From: Eubacteriales bacterium
GTDB taxonomy: Bacteria; Bacillota; Clostridia; Peptostreptococcales; Anaerovoracaceae
Assembly: GCA_028872475.1 (NCBI GenBank)
Contig: JAQYMQ010000021.1
Coordinates: forward strand, 1-64,000
Direction of reading: 5' to 3'
DNA: 64,000 bases
In this document: positions 56,892-64,000 of the stretch, one piece after another
Position numbering within the stretch: position 1 is the stretch's first letter
Layout of the letters: every line of letters starts with the position of its first letter
Notes under the pieces: generated by a model
What the model was told of the DNA's origin: nothing
The model's database searches: none
Seen by the model: the letters and a program-made list of their open reading frames with translations, nothing else
Translations under genes and position numbers: made by a program

Positions 56892-57743
56892 ATGAAAGAT
56901 TTTTTTGCAAATATACTTTCGGACATCGGGCTTAATGACTTAGTTGATATACTTGTTGTTGCCTTCCTAGTTTATAAGATAATGGGATTTATACAACAGA
57001 GTAGGGCAGAGCAACTAGTTAAAGGTTTGATTGCAATTTTAATTGTTACAGGTTTAGCTGACATTTTAAACCTGTATACTTTGAGTTGGATTTTAAAAAG
57101 CAGTTTAGCGCTAGGAGTTGTTGCTTTGGTAATTGTTTTCCAGCCAGAGTTAAGAAGAGGACTTGAAACGATTGGTAGAAGTAATTTGTTAAAGAGGAAT
57201 TTTGCTCAAGTTGTGAGTGATAAACAAGAAGAATTTGCTTCAACAATAGCTTTGAGTTTGACAAGTTTAGCGAAAACAAAAACGGGTGCATTGGTCGTTA
57301 TAGAGAAAAATACAGCCCTCAGTGATATATGTCAGACCGGAGTTTATATAGATGCGGTAATTACACCTGAGTTGTTAGGAAATATATTTTATGAAAAATC
57401 ACCATTACATGATGGAGCTATTATAATCAGAAATGAAAGAATTCATAGTGCGGGTTGTGTGCTTCCATTGACATCAAATATGGATTTACCAAAAGAGCTT
57501 GGAACAAGACATAGAGCAGGTATTGGGATTACGGAATATTCTGATGCAATTACATTTATAGTTTCAGAAGAAACTGGAATTATTTCGTGTGCTAAAAATG
57601 GTTTCTTGACAAGAAATGTGACAGGTAAGGATATTGAACAGGTTATTGTGGATACATTTGATAATAATAAATCAAAAGGCTTCCTGGGAGGACTGACTTC
57701 TAATTTTAAAAAGAATGGAGGCGCGGCAAATGTGGACAAATAA
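56892..57743 (+). CDS. cdaA: Diadenylate cyclase CdaA
   Basis: Makes c-di-AMP from two ATP at the membrane. The 283-aa protein has three N-terminal hydrophobic segments (about 10-80; LNDLVDILVVAFLVYKIMGF, LVKGLIAILIVTGLADIL, SSLALGVVALVIVF) and a DAC domain with the catalytic motifs LHDGAIII and GTRHRAGIGITE. The operon cdaA-cdaR-glmM-glmS is conserved in Firmicutes and couples c-di-AMP to cell-wall precursor supply. The Shine-Dalgarno is weak (GGTGT). Confidence 0.97.
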   Translation: MKDFFANILSDIGLNDLVDILVVAFLVYKIMGFIQQSRAEQLVKGLIAILIVTGLADILNLYTLSWILKSSLALGVVALVIVFQPELRRGLETIGRSNLLKRNFAQVVSDKQEEFASTIALSLTSLAKTKTGALVVIEKNTALSDICQTGVYIDAVITPELLGNIFYEKSPLHDGAIIIRNERIHSAGCVLPLTSNMDLPKELGTRHRAGIGITEYSDAITFIVSEETGIISCAKNGFLTRNVTGKDIEQVIVDTFDNNKSKGFLGGLTSNFKKNGGAANVDK

Positions 57744-58710
57744 GAAAGTGAGAATGCTTGTAGCGTTTATTGTTGCTATTAGCGTATGGATTTATGTTAA
57801 GGGTTTGGTAGATCCAGCTATAAGTAAAAACATTGATAATGTGGATATTAACATAAAAAATCAAACTTCGCTTATGGAAAGAAATCTCGGGATAGATTCT
57901 GTTGATATTAAGACAATTAATGTAAGGGTAAGTGGAACAAGATCAAATATTAGTGACTTGCAACCAGACGAAGTAAAGGCGACGGCAGATGTTGCATCAG
58001 CAGTTAGAGGAGAGAATTCTATATATGTAGAGGTAAAGGCGCCAAATAACGTAAACGTTAGAGAACAATCAGTGAAAAGGATTAATGTGAACGTAGCCCG
58101 CCTGCAAAAGAAAGAAATGAAATTTAGTGTTAGCGGAAAAAAACCACTGGAAAAAAATACAACTATTATTGCAGAGGGTGAAGGCAAAAATGTTGTTTTA
58201 CTGGGAACTGCGAATAATCTTGCTAAAGTAAAGAGAGTGGAAGCTAGGGTAGATAACTCAAAATTGACAGAAAAGAGTAAGGTGTTACAAGCAGATTTGG
58301 TTGCAATAGATGAAAATGGTAAAATAGTTGATTATGTATATTTTGAAGAAAATACAGTCGAGATATTAGCTAAGATTGTTTCTGAGAAGAAGGTAGAGGT
58401 GCATGTTCCAACAACAGGAAAAGTAGCAGAAGGATATAAAATTGAATCTATAGAAATCCCTAAGGATGTAGTAATAGTTGGTAATGCAAAAGTTTTGGAA
58501 AAGATAGTGTCTATAGAGGCAAAAGAGATAAATATAGATAATTTAAACGCTACTACGACAATAAAGATAGAAATTAAATTGCCACAAGATGTTGAATTAA
58601 AATATAATACATTGTTGACAGTTAAGGTAAATATTGTTAAGGATATACCGAAGATAGTTCAGGAAGAAAATACTAACGAAAAAGAAAATAAAGAACAGAA
58701 AGAGAATTAA
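57730..58710 (+). CDS. cdaR: CdaA regulator, YbbR-domain protein CdaR
   Basis: Membrane-anchored extracytoplasmic regulator of CdaA. I start at ATG 57730 (MWTNKKVRMLVAFIVAISVWIYV), with GGAGG in the last cdaA codons; the track start is 15 bp earlier. The 326-aa protein has one N-terminal transmembrane helix and about four YbbR beta-repeats (about 40-310), e.g. VDIKTINVRVSGTRSNISDLQPDEVKATADVAS, then a Glu/Asn/Lys tail. It overlaps cdaA by 14 bp. Confidence 0.93.
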   Translation: MWTNKKVRMLVAFIVAISVWIYVKGLVDPAISKNIDNVDINIKNQTSLMERNLGIDSVDIKTINVRVSGTRSNISDLQPDEVKATADVASAVRGENSIYVEVKAPNNVNVREQSVKRINVNVARLQKKEMKFSVSGKKPLEKNTTIIAEGEGKNVVLLGTANNLAKVKRVEARVDNSKLTEKSKVLQADLVAIDENGKIVDYVYFEENTVEILAKIVSEKKVEVHVPTTGKVAEGYKIESIEIPKDVVIVGNAKVLEKIVSIEAKEINIDNLNATTTIKIEIKLPQDVELKYNTLLTVKVNIVKDIPKIVQEENTNEKENKEQKEN

Positions 58711-58711
58711 T

Positions 58712-60067
58712 ATGGGTAGATTATTTGGCACAGATGGAGTGCGTGGTGTTGCAAATAGTGAATTAACAGCAGCTTTAGCATATAGGCTTGGTCAGGCAGG
58801 AGCTCATGTTTTATCACAAAATAAAAAAGAAAGGCCGAGATTTTTAATCGGAATGGATACACGTATTTCTGGAGATATGCTTGAAAACTCTATAGCTTCA
58901 GGCATATTGTCGGTTGGGGGTGATGTTGTAAAGGTTGGGGTGTTGCCAACACCGGCTATTGCATTTTTGGTTAAACATTATAATGCAGATGCTGGAGTAG
59001 TAATATCAGCGTCACATAATCCATATGAATATAATGGCATAAAGTTTTTTAATGGAGATGGTTTTAAATTAGATGATACAATTGAGGAACAAATTGAAGA
59101 TATAATCTTGATGCATCAAGATGTTCATAGTGAAGTTACGCACGACAAGATTGGAAAATGCCTTGAGGCAGATGATAATGCTTTAGAGATGTATGTAGAT
59201 TTTTTAGCATCTACAGTGGATTATGATTTAAAAGGTCGTAAAATAGTTCTAGATTGTGCCAATGGAGCCGCTTATAAGGTTGCAGAAAAAGTTTATGAGA
59301 GACTAGGCGCGAATGTAGTTATTATTGGTAACCAGCCAAATGGCATCAATATAAACGATGGATGTGGTTCTACAGATACTAAAAAGTTACAGGAAACTGT
59401 TGTAAGTGAAGGAGCTTTTGTTGGATTAGCCTTTGATGGTGATGCAGATAGACTTATTGCGGTGGATGAGCTGGGGAGAATAATAGATGGCGATAAAATA
59501 ATGTGTATCTGTGCTAAAATGCTTAAAGAAGAAGGCGAATTAGGAAACGATATTGTTACAGGAACAGTAATGAGTAATATTGGGTTCCATAAGTATTTAG
59601 AGAATATTGGTTGTACAACGAGGGCGACTAATGTTGGAGATAGATATGTTTTAGAGGATATGTTACAGACAGGTAGTGTGCTTGGTGGTGAACAGTCAGG
59701 TCATATGATTTTCTTGAATCATACAACTACAGGTGATGGTGTGCTTTCATCTTTACAGGTGGTTAGAGCTATTATTAGATCTGGCGAAAAAGCTTCTGTA
59801 ATGTCAGATAGCATAAAGATTTATCCTCAGGTATTAAAAAATGCTCTTGTAAAAAATGAAAATAAGAAGACATATATGAATAATGAGGAAGTTGCAAAGG
59901 AAATTGAAAAACTGGAACTAATACTTGAGGAAAAAGGTGGGAGACTGCTGATTAGACCTTCTGGAACAGAACCTCTTGTTAGAGTTATGATCGAAGGTGA
60001 AGATATAGAAGATATTACAAGGCTGGCAGAAGAGATGGCTGTAATTCTTACAAAAAAATTAGGTTAG
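58712..60067 (+). CDS. glmM: Phosphoglucosamine mutase
   Basis: Interconverts glucosamine-6-P and glucosamine-1-P on the UDP-GlcNAc route. The 451-aa phosphohexomutase has the GlmM N-terminus MGRLFGTDGVRGVAN, the phospho-Ser loop VISASHNPYEYNGIKFF, the metal loop GLAFDGDADRLI, and the C-terminal phosphate loop RPSGTEPLVRVM. It starts 1 bp after cdaR and its product is known to interact with CdaA in other Firmicutes. Confidence 0.98.
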   Translation: MGRLFGTDGVRGVANSELTAALAYRLGQAGAHVLSQNKKERPRFLIGMDTRISGDMLENSIASGILSVGGDVVKVGVLPTPAIAFLVKHYNADAGVVISASHNPYEYNGIKFFNGDGFKLDDTIEEQIEDIILMHQDVHSEVTHDKIGKCLEADDNALEMYVDFLASTVDYDLKGRKIVLDCANGAAYKVAEKVYERLGANVVIIGNQPNGININDGCGSTDTKKLQETVVSEGAFVGLAFDGDADRLIAVDELGRIIDGDKIMCICAKMLKEEGELGNDIVTGTVMSNIGFHKYLENIGCTTRATNVGDRYVLEDMLQTGSVLGGEQSGHMIFLNHTTTGDGVLSSLQVVRAIIRSGEKASVMSDSIKIYPQVLKNALVKNENKKTYMNNEEVAKEIEKLELILEEKGGRLLIRPSGTEPLVRVMIEGEDIEDITRLAEEMAVILTKKLG

Positions 60068-60077
60068 GAGATTTACT

Positions 60078-61907
60078 ATGTGTGGAATCGTAGGATATGT
60101 TGGCAGCAAAAATGCTAAAGAAAAAATAATATCAGGGTTAAAAAGTCTTGAATATAGAGGCTATGACTCTGCCGGTATAGCAATTCCTATTAATGGTAGT
60201 GTAGATGTAAGAAAGTGTGTTGGTGGAATTGATAATTTAGAGAAGATTATTGATGATATAAATTATGATGGTGCAGTAGGTATCGGACATACTAGATGGG
60301 CAACTCATGGAGCGCCATCTGTTATTAATGCACATCCACATATCAATGCAAGTGGTGATATTGCTGTAGTACACAATGGCATAATTGAAAATTATACAGA
60401 GATTAAAGAATGGCTTGTTGATAGCTATGGTATTGAATTTAAATCTGAAACAGATACAGAAGTAATTGCACATTTGATAGGCGTTTATTATGATGGAGAT
60501 TTACATGAAGCTGTAAATAGAGCAGTAAAGAAGATGCGTGGTGCCTATGCAATAGCAGCAATAGCAGCAAATGAACCAGATAAGATCGTTGCAGTAAGAA
60601 AGGATGCGCCTCTAGTTGCAGGGCTTGGAAAAGGCTTTAATTTTGTAGCTTCTGATATTCCGGCAGTACTTAAATATGTTAGGGAAATCTATCTGATTGA
60701 AAATAATGAAACCTTAGTAATTACTAAGGATGACGTTAAGATATTTGATAAAGACGGTAAAACGGTAAAAAGAGATGTTTTCCATGTAACATGGGATGTT
60801 GATGCAGCTGAAAAGGGTGGATATGAACATTTTATGATTAAGGAAATTCATGAACAGCCAGATGGAATAAAGGATACGTTGAATAAAAGGGTTGATAAAG
60901 ACGGCAACATTATGCTAGATGATATAAAACTAACTGCGGAAGATGTTGCTGGATTTAATAGAGTATATATTGTAGCTTGTGGAACTGCTTATCATGCAGG
61001 ATTGATTGGTAAATATACTATAGAAAAGTTTGCGGGTATTCCAGTAGAAGTTGATGTGGCATCAGAGTTTAGATATAGGGATCCTTTTGTGGACGATAAG
61101 ACCTTATTTATTGCCATTAGTCAATCGGGAGAAACTTTAGATACACTTGCAGCTTTAAGAGAAGCTAAATCAAAGGGTGCTAGAATTTTATCAGTAGTAA
61201 ATGTTGTGGGAAGCTCCGTTGCTAGAGAATCAGATGATGTATTTTATACTTGGGCAGGTCCGGAAATTTCTGTGGCATCTACAAAGGCTTATACGACTCA
61301 GCTAGCTTGTATGTATTTACTAAGTCTATATATTGGGAAATTGAATGGTCATATCAGTGATAATTATTATAATGAGATAATCGATGCGCTAAGAGATATT
61401 CCAGAGAAGGTTCAAGAGATACTAGATAGAAAGAGTGTTGTTGAAAAGCTAGCAAATACTTTTTACAAGAAAGAAAAAATATTTTTCGTAGGAAGAGGTA
61501 CTGATACAGTAGCATCAAAAGAAGGTTCTTTGAAATTAAAAGAAATTTCGTATATAAATTCTTTTGCTATTGCGGCAGGAGAATTGAAGCATGGAACTAT
61601 TGCATTGATTGACGAGGAAACTTTACTCTTCGCACTTGCTACACAGGATAGACTTTTTGAGAAGATGGTGTCTAATGTAGAAGAAATTAAGGCTAGGGGA
61701 GCTAGGGTTATAGCTATTGCTAAGGAAGGCAATGAACAGATTGCAGAAAAGTCAGATGAGGTAATATTTATACCTCAAGCTATTGACGAAGTAATGCCAC
61801 TTCTCGCAATTGTTCCTTTACAGTTATTTGCATATTATGTTTCAAAAAATAGAGGTTGTAATGTAGATAAGCCAAAAAACTTAGCAAAGTCTGTTACGGT
61901 GGAGTAG
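60078..61907 (+). CDS. glmS: Glutamine-fructose-6-phosphate aminotransferase
   Basis: First committed step to UDP-GlcNAc. The 609-aa protein begins with the glutaminase nucleophile Cys (MCGIVGYVGSKNAKEKI), then SLEYRGYDSAGI and GHTRWATHG, and has two SIS isomerase domains (ISQSGETLDTLAAL; GRGTDTVASKEGSLKLKEISY) and the terminal KSVTVE. It lies 10 bp after glmM, so there is no room for a glmS ribozyme here. Confidence 0.98.
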   Translation: MCGIVGYVGSKNAKEKIISGLKSLEYRGYDSAGIAIPINGSVDVRKCVGGIDNLEKIIDDINYDGAVGIGHTRWATHGAPSVINAHPHINASGDIAVVHNGIIENYTEIKEWLVDSYGIEFKSETDTEVIAHLIGVYYDGDLHEAVNRAVKKMRGAYAIAAIAANEPDKIVAVRKDAPLVAGLGKGFNFVASDIPAVLKYVREIYLIENNETLVITKDDVKIFDKDGKTVKRDVFHVTWDVDAAEKGGYEHFMIKEIHEQPDGIKDTLNKRVDKDGNIMLDDIKLTAEDVAGFNRVYIVACGTAYHAGLIGKYTIEKFAGIPVEVDVASEFRYRDPFVDDKTLFIAISQSGETLDTLAALREAKSKGARILSVVNVVGSSVARESDDVFYTWAGPEISVASTKAYTTQLACMYLLSLYIGKLNGHISDNYYNEIIDALRDIPEKVQEILDRKSVVEKLANTFYKKEKIFFVGRGTDTVASKEGSLKLKEISYINSFAIAAGELKHGTIALIDEETLLFALATQDRLFEKMVSNVEEIKARGARVIAIAKEGNEQIAEKSDEVIFIPQAIDEVMPLLAIVPLQLFAYYVSKNRGCNVDKPKNLAKSVTVE

Positions 61908-61977
61908 GTGTTCTTCACAGAAATACATATTTGTTGATAAAAAATTTTAAAAAATATAAAATGAAATAATTAATTTT

Positions 61978-62012
61978 AAAATCGAGTAATAATAAAGTTG
62001 TGCTCGATTTTT
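61978..62012 (+). terminator. Terminator of the cdaA-glmS operon
   Basis: 9-bp stem AAAATCGAG / CTCGATTTT with a 16-nt loop and a continuing T-run, 70 bp past the glmS stop. Confidence 0.82.
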
Positions 62013-62060
62013 AATTTGAAAAAATATGAATTATTGCAGATTTAACATTTGAGTTTTGTG

Positions 62061-62106
62061 AAAACCAATGTATACATGTATACCTGTATGTATACATTGG
62101 TTTTTT
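62061..62106 (+). terminator. Second strong hairpin with T-run before agcS
   Basis: Perfect 17-bp stem AAAACCAATGTATACAT / ATGTATACATTGGTTTT, 10-nt loop, then TT. The stem and loop contain repeated GTATAC. It is either a back-up terminator or an element that regulates the downstream transporter. Confidence 0.82.
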
Positions 62107-62119
62107 GCGTACAAAAACA

Positions 62120-62149
62120 TAGACAGAATATGTTAAATTATGATAAAAT
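62120..62149 (+). promoter_or_regulatory. Putative promoter of the AGCS symporter gene
   Basis: -35 TAGACA (62120-62125) and -10 TAAAAT (62144-62149), 18-bp spacing, after the strong hairpin and 75 bp before the ATG. Confidence 0.45.
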
Positions 62150-62223
62150 TTGCACGGTATATAAAATGATATTCAGTATACAAGTATTATTATTCAAGAG
62201 TTGTTATTAAAGAGGAGGAAGAG

Positions 62224-63654
62224 ATGTTAGACGGTATTCACAGTATAATCGTTTGGATTGTTGATTTAATTTACCAACCATGGTGTGTGCCACTATTATT
62301 GATTGCAGGTGGATTATATTTCACAATTAGAATGGGATTCATGCAGGTTAGACACTTCGGTGGAGCATGTAAGGTAATTATGGAAAAACCAACTCAAGAA
62401 GGCGGTATTTCTTCATTTGGTGCTTTGATGGTTTCAACAGCATCAAGAGTAGGTACAGGTAATATCATTGGTGTATCTACAGCTATAATTTTAGGTGGAG
62501 AAGGTGCTATCTTCTGGATGTGGATTACAGCGTTTATTGGTGGCGCGAGTGCATTCGTAGAATCTACATTAGCGCAGATATATAAAAAGAAAAATGCTGA
62601 TGGCACAAGTTACGGTGGTCCAGCTTATTATATGAGAGATGTACTTAACGCAAGATGGTTAGGAGTAATATTCTCAATTTTAGTAATATTCACTTATGCG
62701 GTTGGCTATAATATGCTTGCAGCTTACAATTTGCAGTCAACATTTAAGGTGTTTAGTTTCTACGGCAGTTCAACATCAGCTGTTATTGGAATAATTCTAA
62801 CAGTTCTTTTCGGAATCATTATCTTTGGTGGAGCAAAGAAAATCGTAAAGGTTACTGGAGTTATGGTACCTATTATGGGTCTTCTATATGTTGTTGTAGC
62901 TCTTGTTGTTCTAGGACTTAATGCAGGAAATATTCCAACAATGTTTGGTAGAATTTTTAACAGTGCATTTGACTTCCAGGCAATTTTTGGAGGATTTACT
63001 GGTTCTTGTATCATGTGGGGACTAAAGAGAGGTCTTTACTCTAACGAAGCTGGTATGGGTTCTGCTCCAAATGCAGCAGCGACAGCAGACGTATCTCACC
63101 CAGTAAAACAGGGGTTGGTACAGATGTTATCTGTATTCATTGATACATTGCTAATTTGTACAGCAACAGCATTTATGTGTTTAAGTACAAATGTAATTCC
63201 TGCATCATTTAAGGCGGCAGACGGTAGCGCTATGGCAGCAGAATATGTGCAGACTTCTTTAGGAGAAACACTAGGAAGTTTCGGACCTATCTTTATCGCA
63301 ACAGCAATGTCACTATTTGCGTTTACTACTCTGATTGGAAACTATTCTTACTGTGAAGGTTGCTTGAAATTTATCTTAAAACGTGAAGTTGGTAAGGTTG
63401 GTATTACAATTTTCAGAGCATGTGCTACACTATTAATTTTCGTTGGTGCAGTAGCTAGTGCAGGTCTTGTTTGGGATACTGCAGATATGGCTCAGGGCTT
63501 AATGGTATTATGTAACGTGCCAACAATTCTAATTATTGGTGGAGTTGCATTTAAGGCTCTTAAAGATTATGAAAAGCAGAATAAGGCTGGAAAGAATCCT
63601 GAGTTTAAAGCTAAAGATATTGGCATTACAAAGGAATTAGATTTCTGGAAATAA
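62224..63654 (+). CDS. Alanine/glycine:cation symporter family protein
   Basis: Sodium-coupled amino-acid importer of the AGCS (SSF-related) family. The 476-aa protein has about 11 hydrophobic segments and family motifs RVGTGNIIGVSTAI, GGPAYYMRD, GLKRGLYSNEAGMGSAPNAAATADVSHPVKQG and GNYSYCEGCLKFI. GAGGAGGAAGAG precedes the ATG. Alanine or glycine is the usual substrate, not provable here. It is a single gene between two hairpin terminators. Confidence 0.93.
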   Translation: MLDGIHSIIVWIVDLIYQPWCVPLLLIAGGLYFTIRMGFMQVRHFGGACKVIMEKPTQEGGISSFGALMVSTASRVGTGNIIGVSTAIILGGEGAIFWMWITAFIGGASAFVESTLAQIYKKKNADGTSYGGPAYYMRDVLNARWLGVIFSILVIFTYAVGYNMLAAYNLQSTFKVFSFYGSSTSAVIGIILTVLFGIIIFGGAKKIVKVTGVMVPIMGLLYVVVALVVLGLNAGNIPTMFGRIFNSAFDFQAIFGGFTGSCIMWGLKRGLYSNEAGMGSAPNAAATADVSHPVKQGLVQMLSVFIDTLLICTATAFMCLSTNVIPASFKAADGSAMAAEYVQTSLGETLGSFGPIFIATAMSLFAFTTLIGNYSYCEGCLKFILKREVGKVGITIFRACATLLIFVGAVASAGLVWDTADMAQGLMVLCNVPTILIIGGVAFKALKDYEKQNKAGKNPEFKAKDIGITKELDFWK

Positions 63655-63685
63655 TTTTAAAACACAATAATACATTGAATATTAG

Positions 63686-63720
63686 AAACTCGAGAGCAAT
63701 GAATGTTGCCTCGAGTTTTT
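63686..63720 (+). terminator. Terminator after the AGCS symporter gene
   Basis: 9-bp stem AAACTCGAG / CTCGAGTTT with an inner GCAA/TTGC pairing, followed by TT, 31 bp past the stop. Confidence 0.88.
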
Positions 63721-63758
63721 GGTTATAGGTTATCTTATTGTATAGTCTATGCTATTGC

Positions 63759-63788
63759 TTGAAAGTTAGTGATGGATAATAGTATAAT
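63759..63788 (+). promoter_or_regulatory. Putative sigma-A promoter of the response regulator gene
   Basis: -35 TTGAAA (63759-63764) and -10 TATAAT (63783-63788), 18-bp spacing, 32 bp before the ATG. Confidence 0.65.
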
Positions 63789-63820
63789 TAAGTATTAATA
63801 AAGTTGATATGGAGAAAAAT

Positions 63821-64000
63821 ATGACAAAGATTTTACTAGTGGAAGACGATAAAAATATAATTGATAATCTAAGTGAACTTTTGACTAGCGAAGGGTTTGC
63901 GGTTTCTACCGCAGGTGGTCAAAAAGAAGCACTTAGAGCTATTGATGAGAACAAGTATGATTTAATAATATTGGATATTTCATTGCCAGATGGTAGTGGA
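63821..64000 (+). CDS. Response regulator, partial (cut by window end)
   Basis: Not in the ORF track because it runs off the window. From ATG 63821, with GGAG upstream, 60 codons are readable: MTKILLVEDDKNIIDNLSELL... through LIILDISLPDGSG. These are the acidic pair (EDD) and the phospho-acceptor Asp (LDISLPDG) of a CheY-like receiver domain. An OmpR-type output domain and a partner kinase are likely downstream but cannot be seen. Confidence 0.9.
   Translation, partial: MTKILLVEDDKNIIDNLSELLTSEGFAVSTAGGQKEALRAIDENKYDLIILDISLPDGSG

Noticed and set aside
60068-60077. glmS ribozyme
   Set aside because: glmM and glmS are 10 bp apart, and the cdaA upstream region does not show the ribozyme core.

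Overview
The window is chromosomal DNA from a low-GC, anaerobic Firmicute of class Clostridia. Evidence for this is the AT-rich sequence, FabK as enoyl-ACP reductase, the [FeFe]-hydrogenase maturases HydE/HydG/HydF, long-form HPF with an upstream raiA-type RNA, CdaA/CdaR, and the rpmH-dnaA-dnaN-recF-gyrB-gyrA origin arrangement. The genus cannot be fixed from sequence alone; an Eubacteriales Family XIII-like organism is a guess. No rRNA or tRNA genes, CRISPR arrays or complete insertion sequences were seen.

Layout, left part. At 0.1-2.8 kb lie a large serine recombinase of the TnpX/TndX type (probably the end of a mobile element that extends left of the window) and a remnant of a Rib-domain surface protein. 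At 2.8-12.6 kb is one long rightward type II fatty-acid operon: accB-accC-accD-accA-fabT-fabH-acpP-fabK-fabD-fabG-fabF-fabZ. It has a consensus sigma-A promoter flanked by FabT-like palindromes and ends at a strong terminator. At 12.6-14.7 kb is groES-groEL behind a CIRCE element. At 14.8-19.3 kb, leftward, are a small membrane protein, hydF, hydG and hydE (overlapping) and ybaK. At 19.4-23.9 kb, rightward, are scpA, scpB, rluB, a YdcF-like protein and an NCS2 uracil/xanthine permease.

Origin region. From 23.9 to 35.8 kb genes run leftward: an AlaX-like editing protein, an unrecognised 394-aa protein, a cyclodeaminase-family protein, parB, parA, rsmG, mnmG, mnmE, jag, yidC, yidD, rnpA and rpmH. 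Two perfect parS sites lie in this stretch, each the core of a longer palindrome that looks like a leftward terminator. oriC is bipartite. One DnaA-box cluster lies between rpmH and dnaA, and a second between dnaA and dnaN, where degenerate boxes abut a DnaA-trio-like CTA repeat and an AT-rich unwinding stretch. Rightward from there come dnaA, dnaN, recF, a small membrane protein, gyrB and gyrA.

Right part. At 44.8-48.0 kb are an anti-sigma/sigma pair, trpS and a polysaccharide deacetylase. At 48.0-49.2 kb a small leader ORF precedes a D-cysteine desulfhydrase-family gene. plsC and nadE run leftward; yhaM, recD2 and comF run rightward. A raiA-motif RNA precedes hpf. cdaA-cdaR-glmM-glmS (c-di-AMP synthesis coupled to amino-sugar and cell-wall precursor supply) follows, then an AGCS alanine/glycine symporter and a response regulator cut off by the window end.

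Most genes are core housekeeping. The more unusual features are regulatory or architectural: parS sites built into terminator-like palindromes, hairpins between a strong Shine-Dalgarno and the start codon of uraA and trpS, a DnaA-box cluster 10.5 kb from oriC, an anti-sigma factor with degenerate ATP-binding boxes, and the head-on orientation of the FAS and groESL operons relative to replication.
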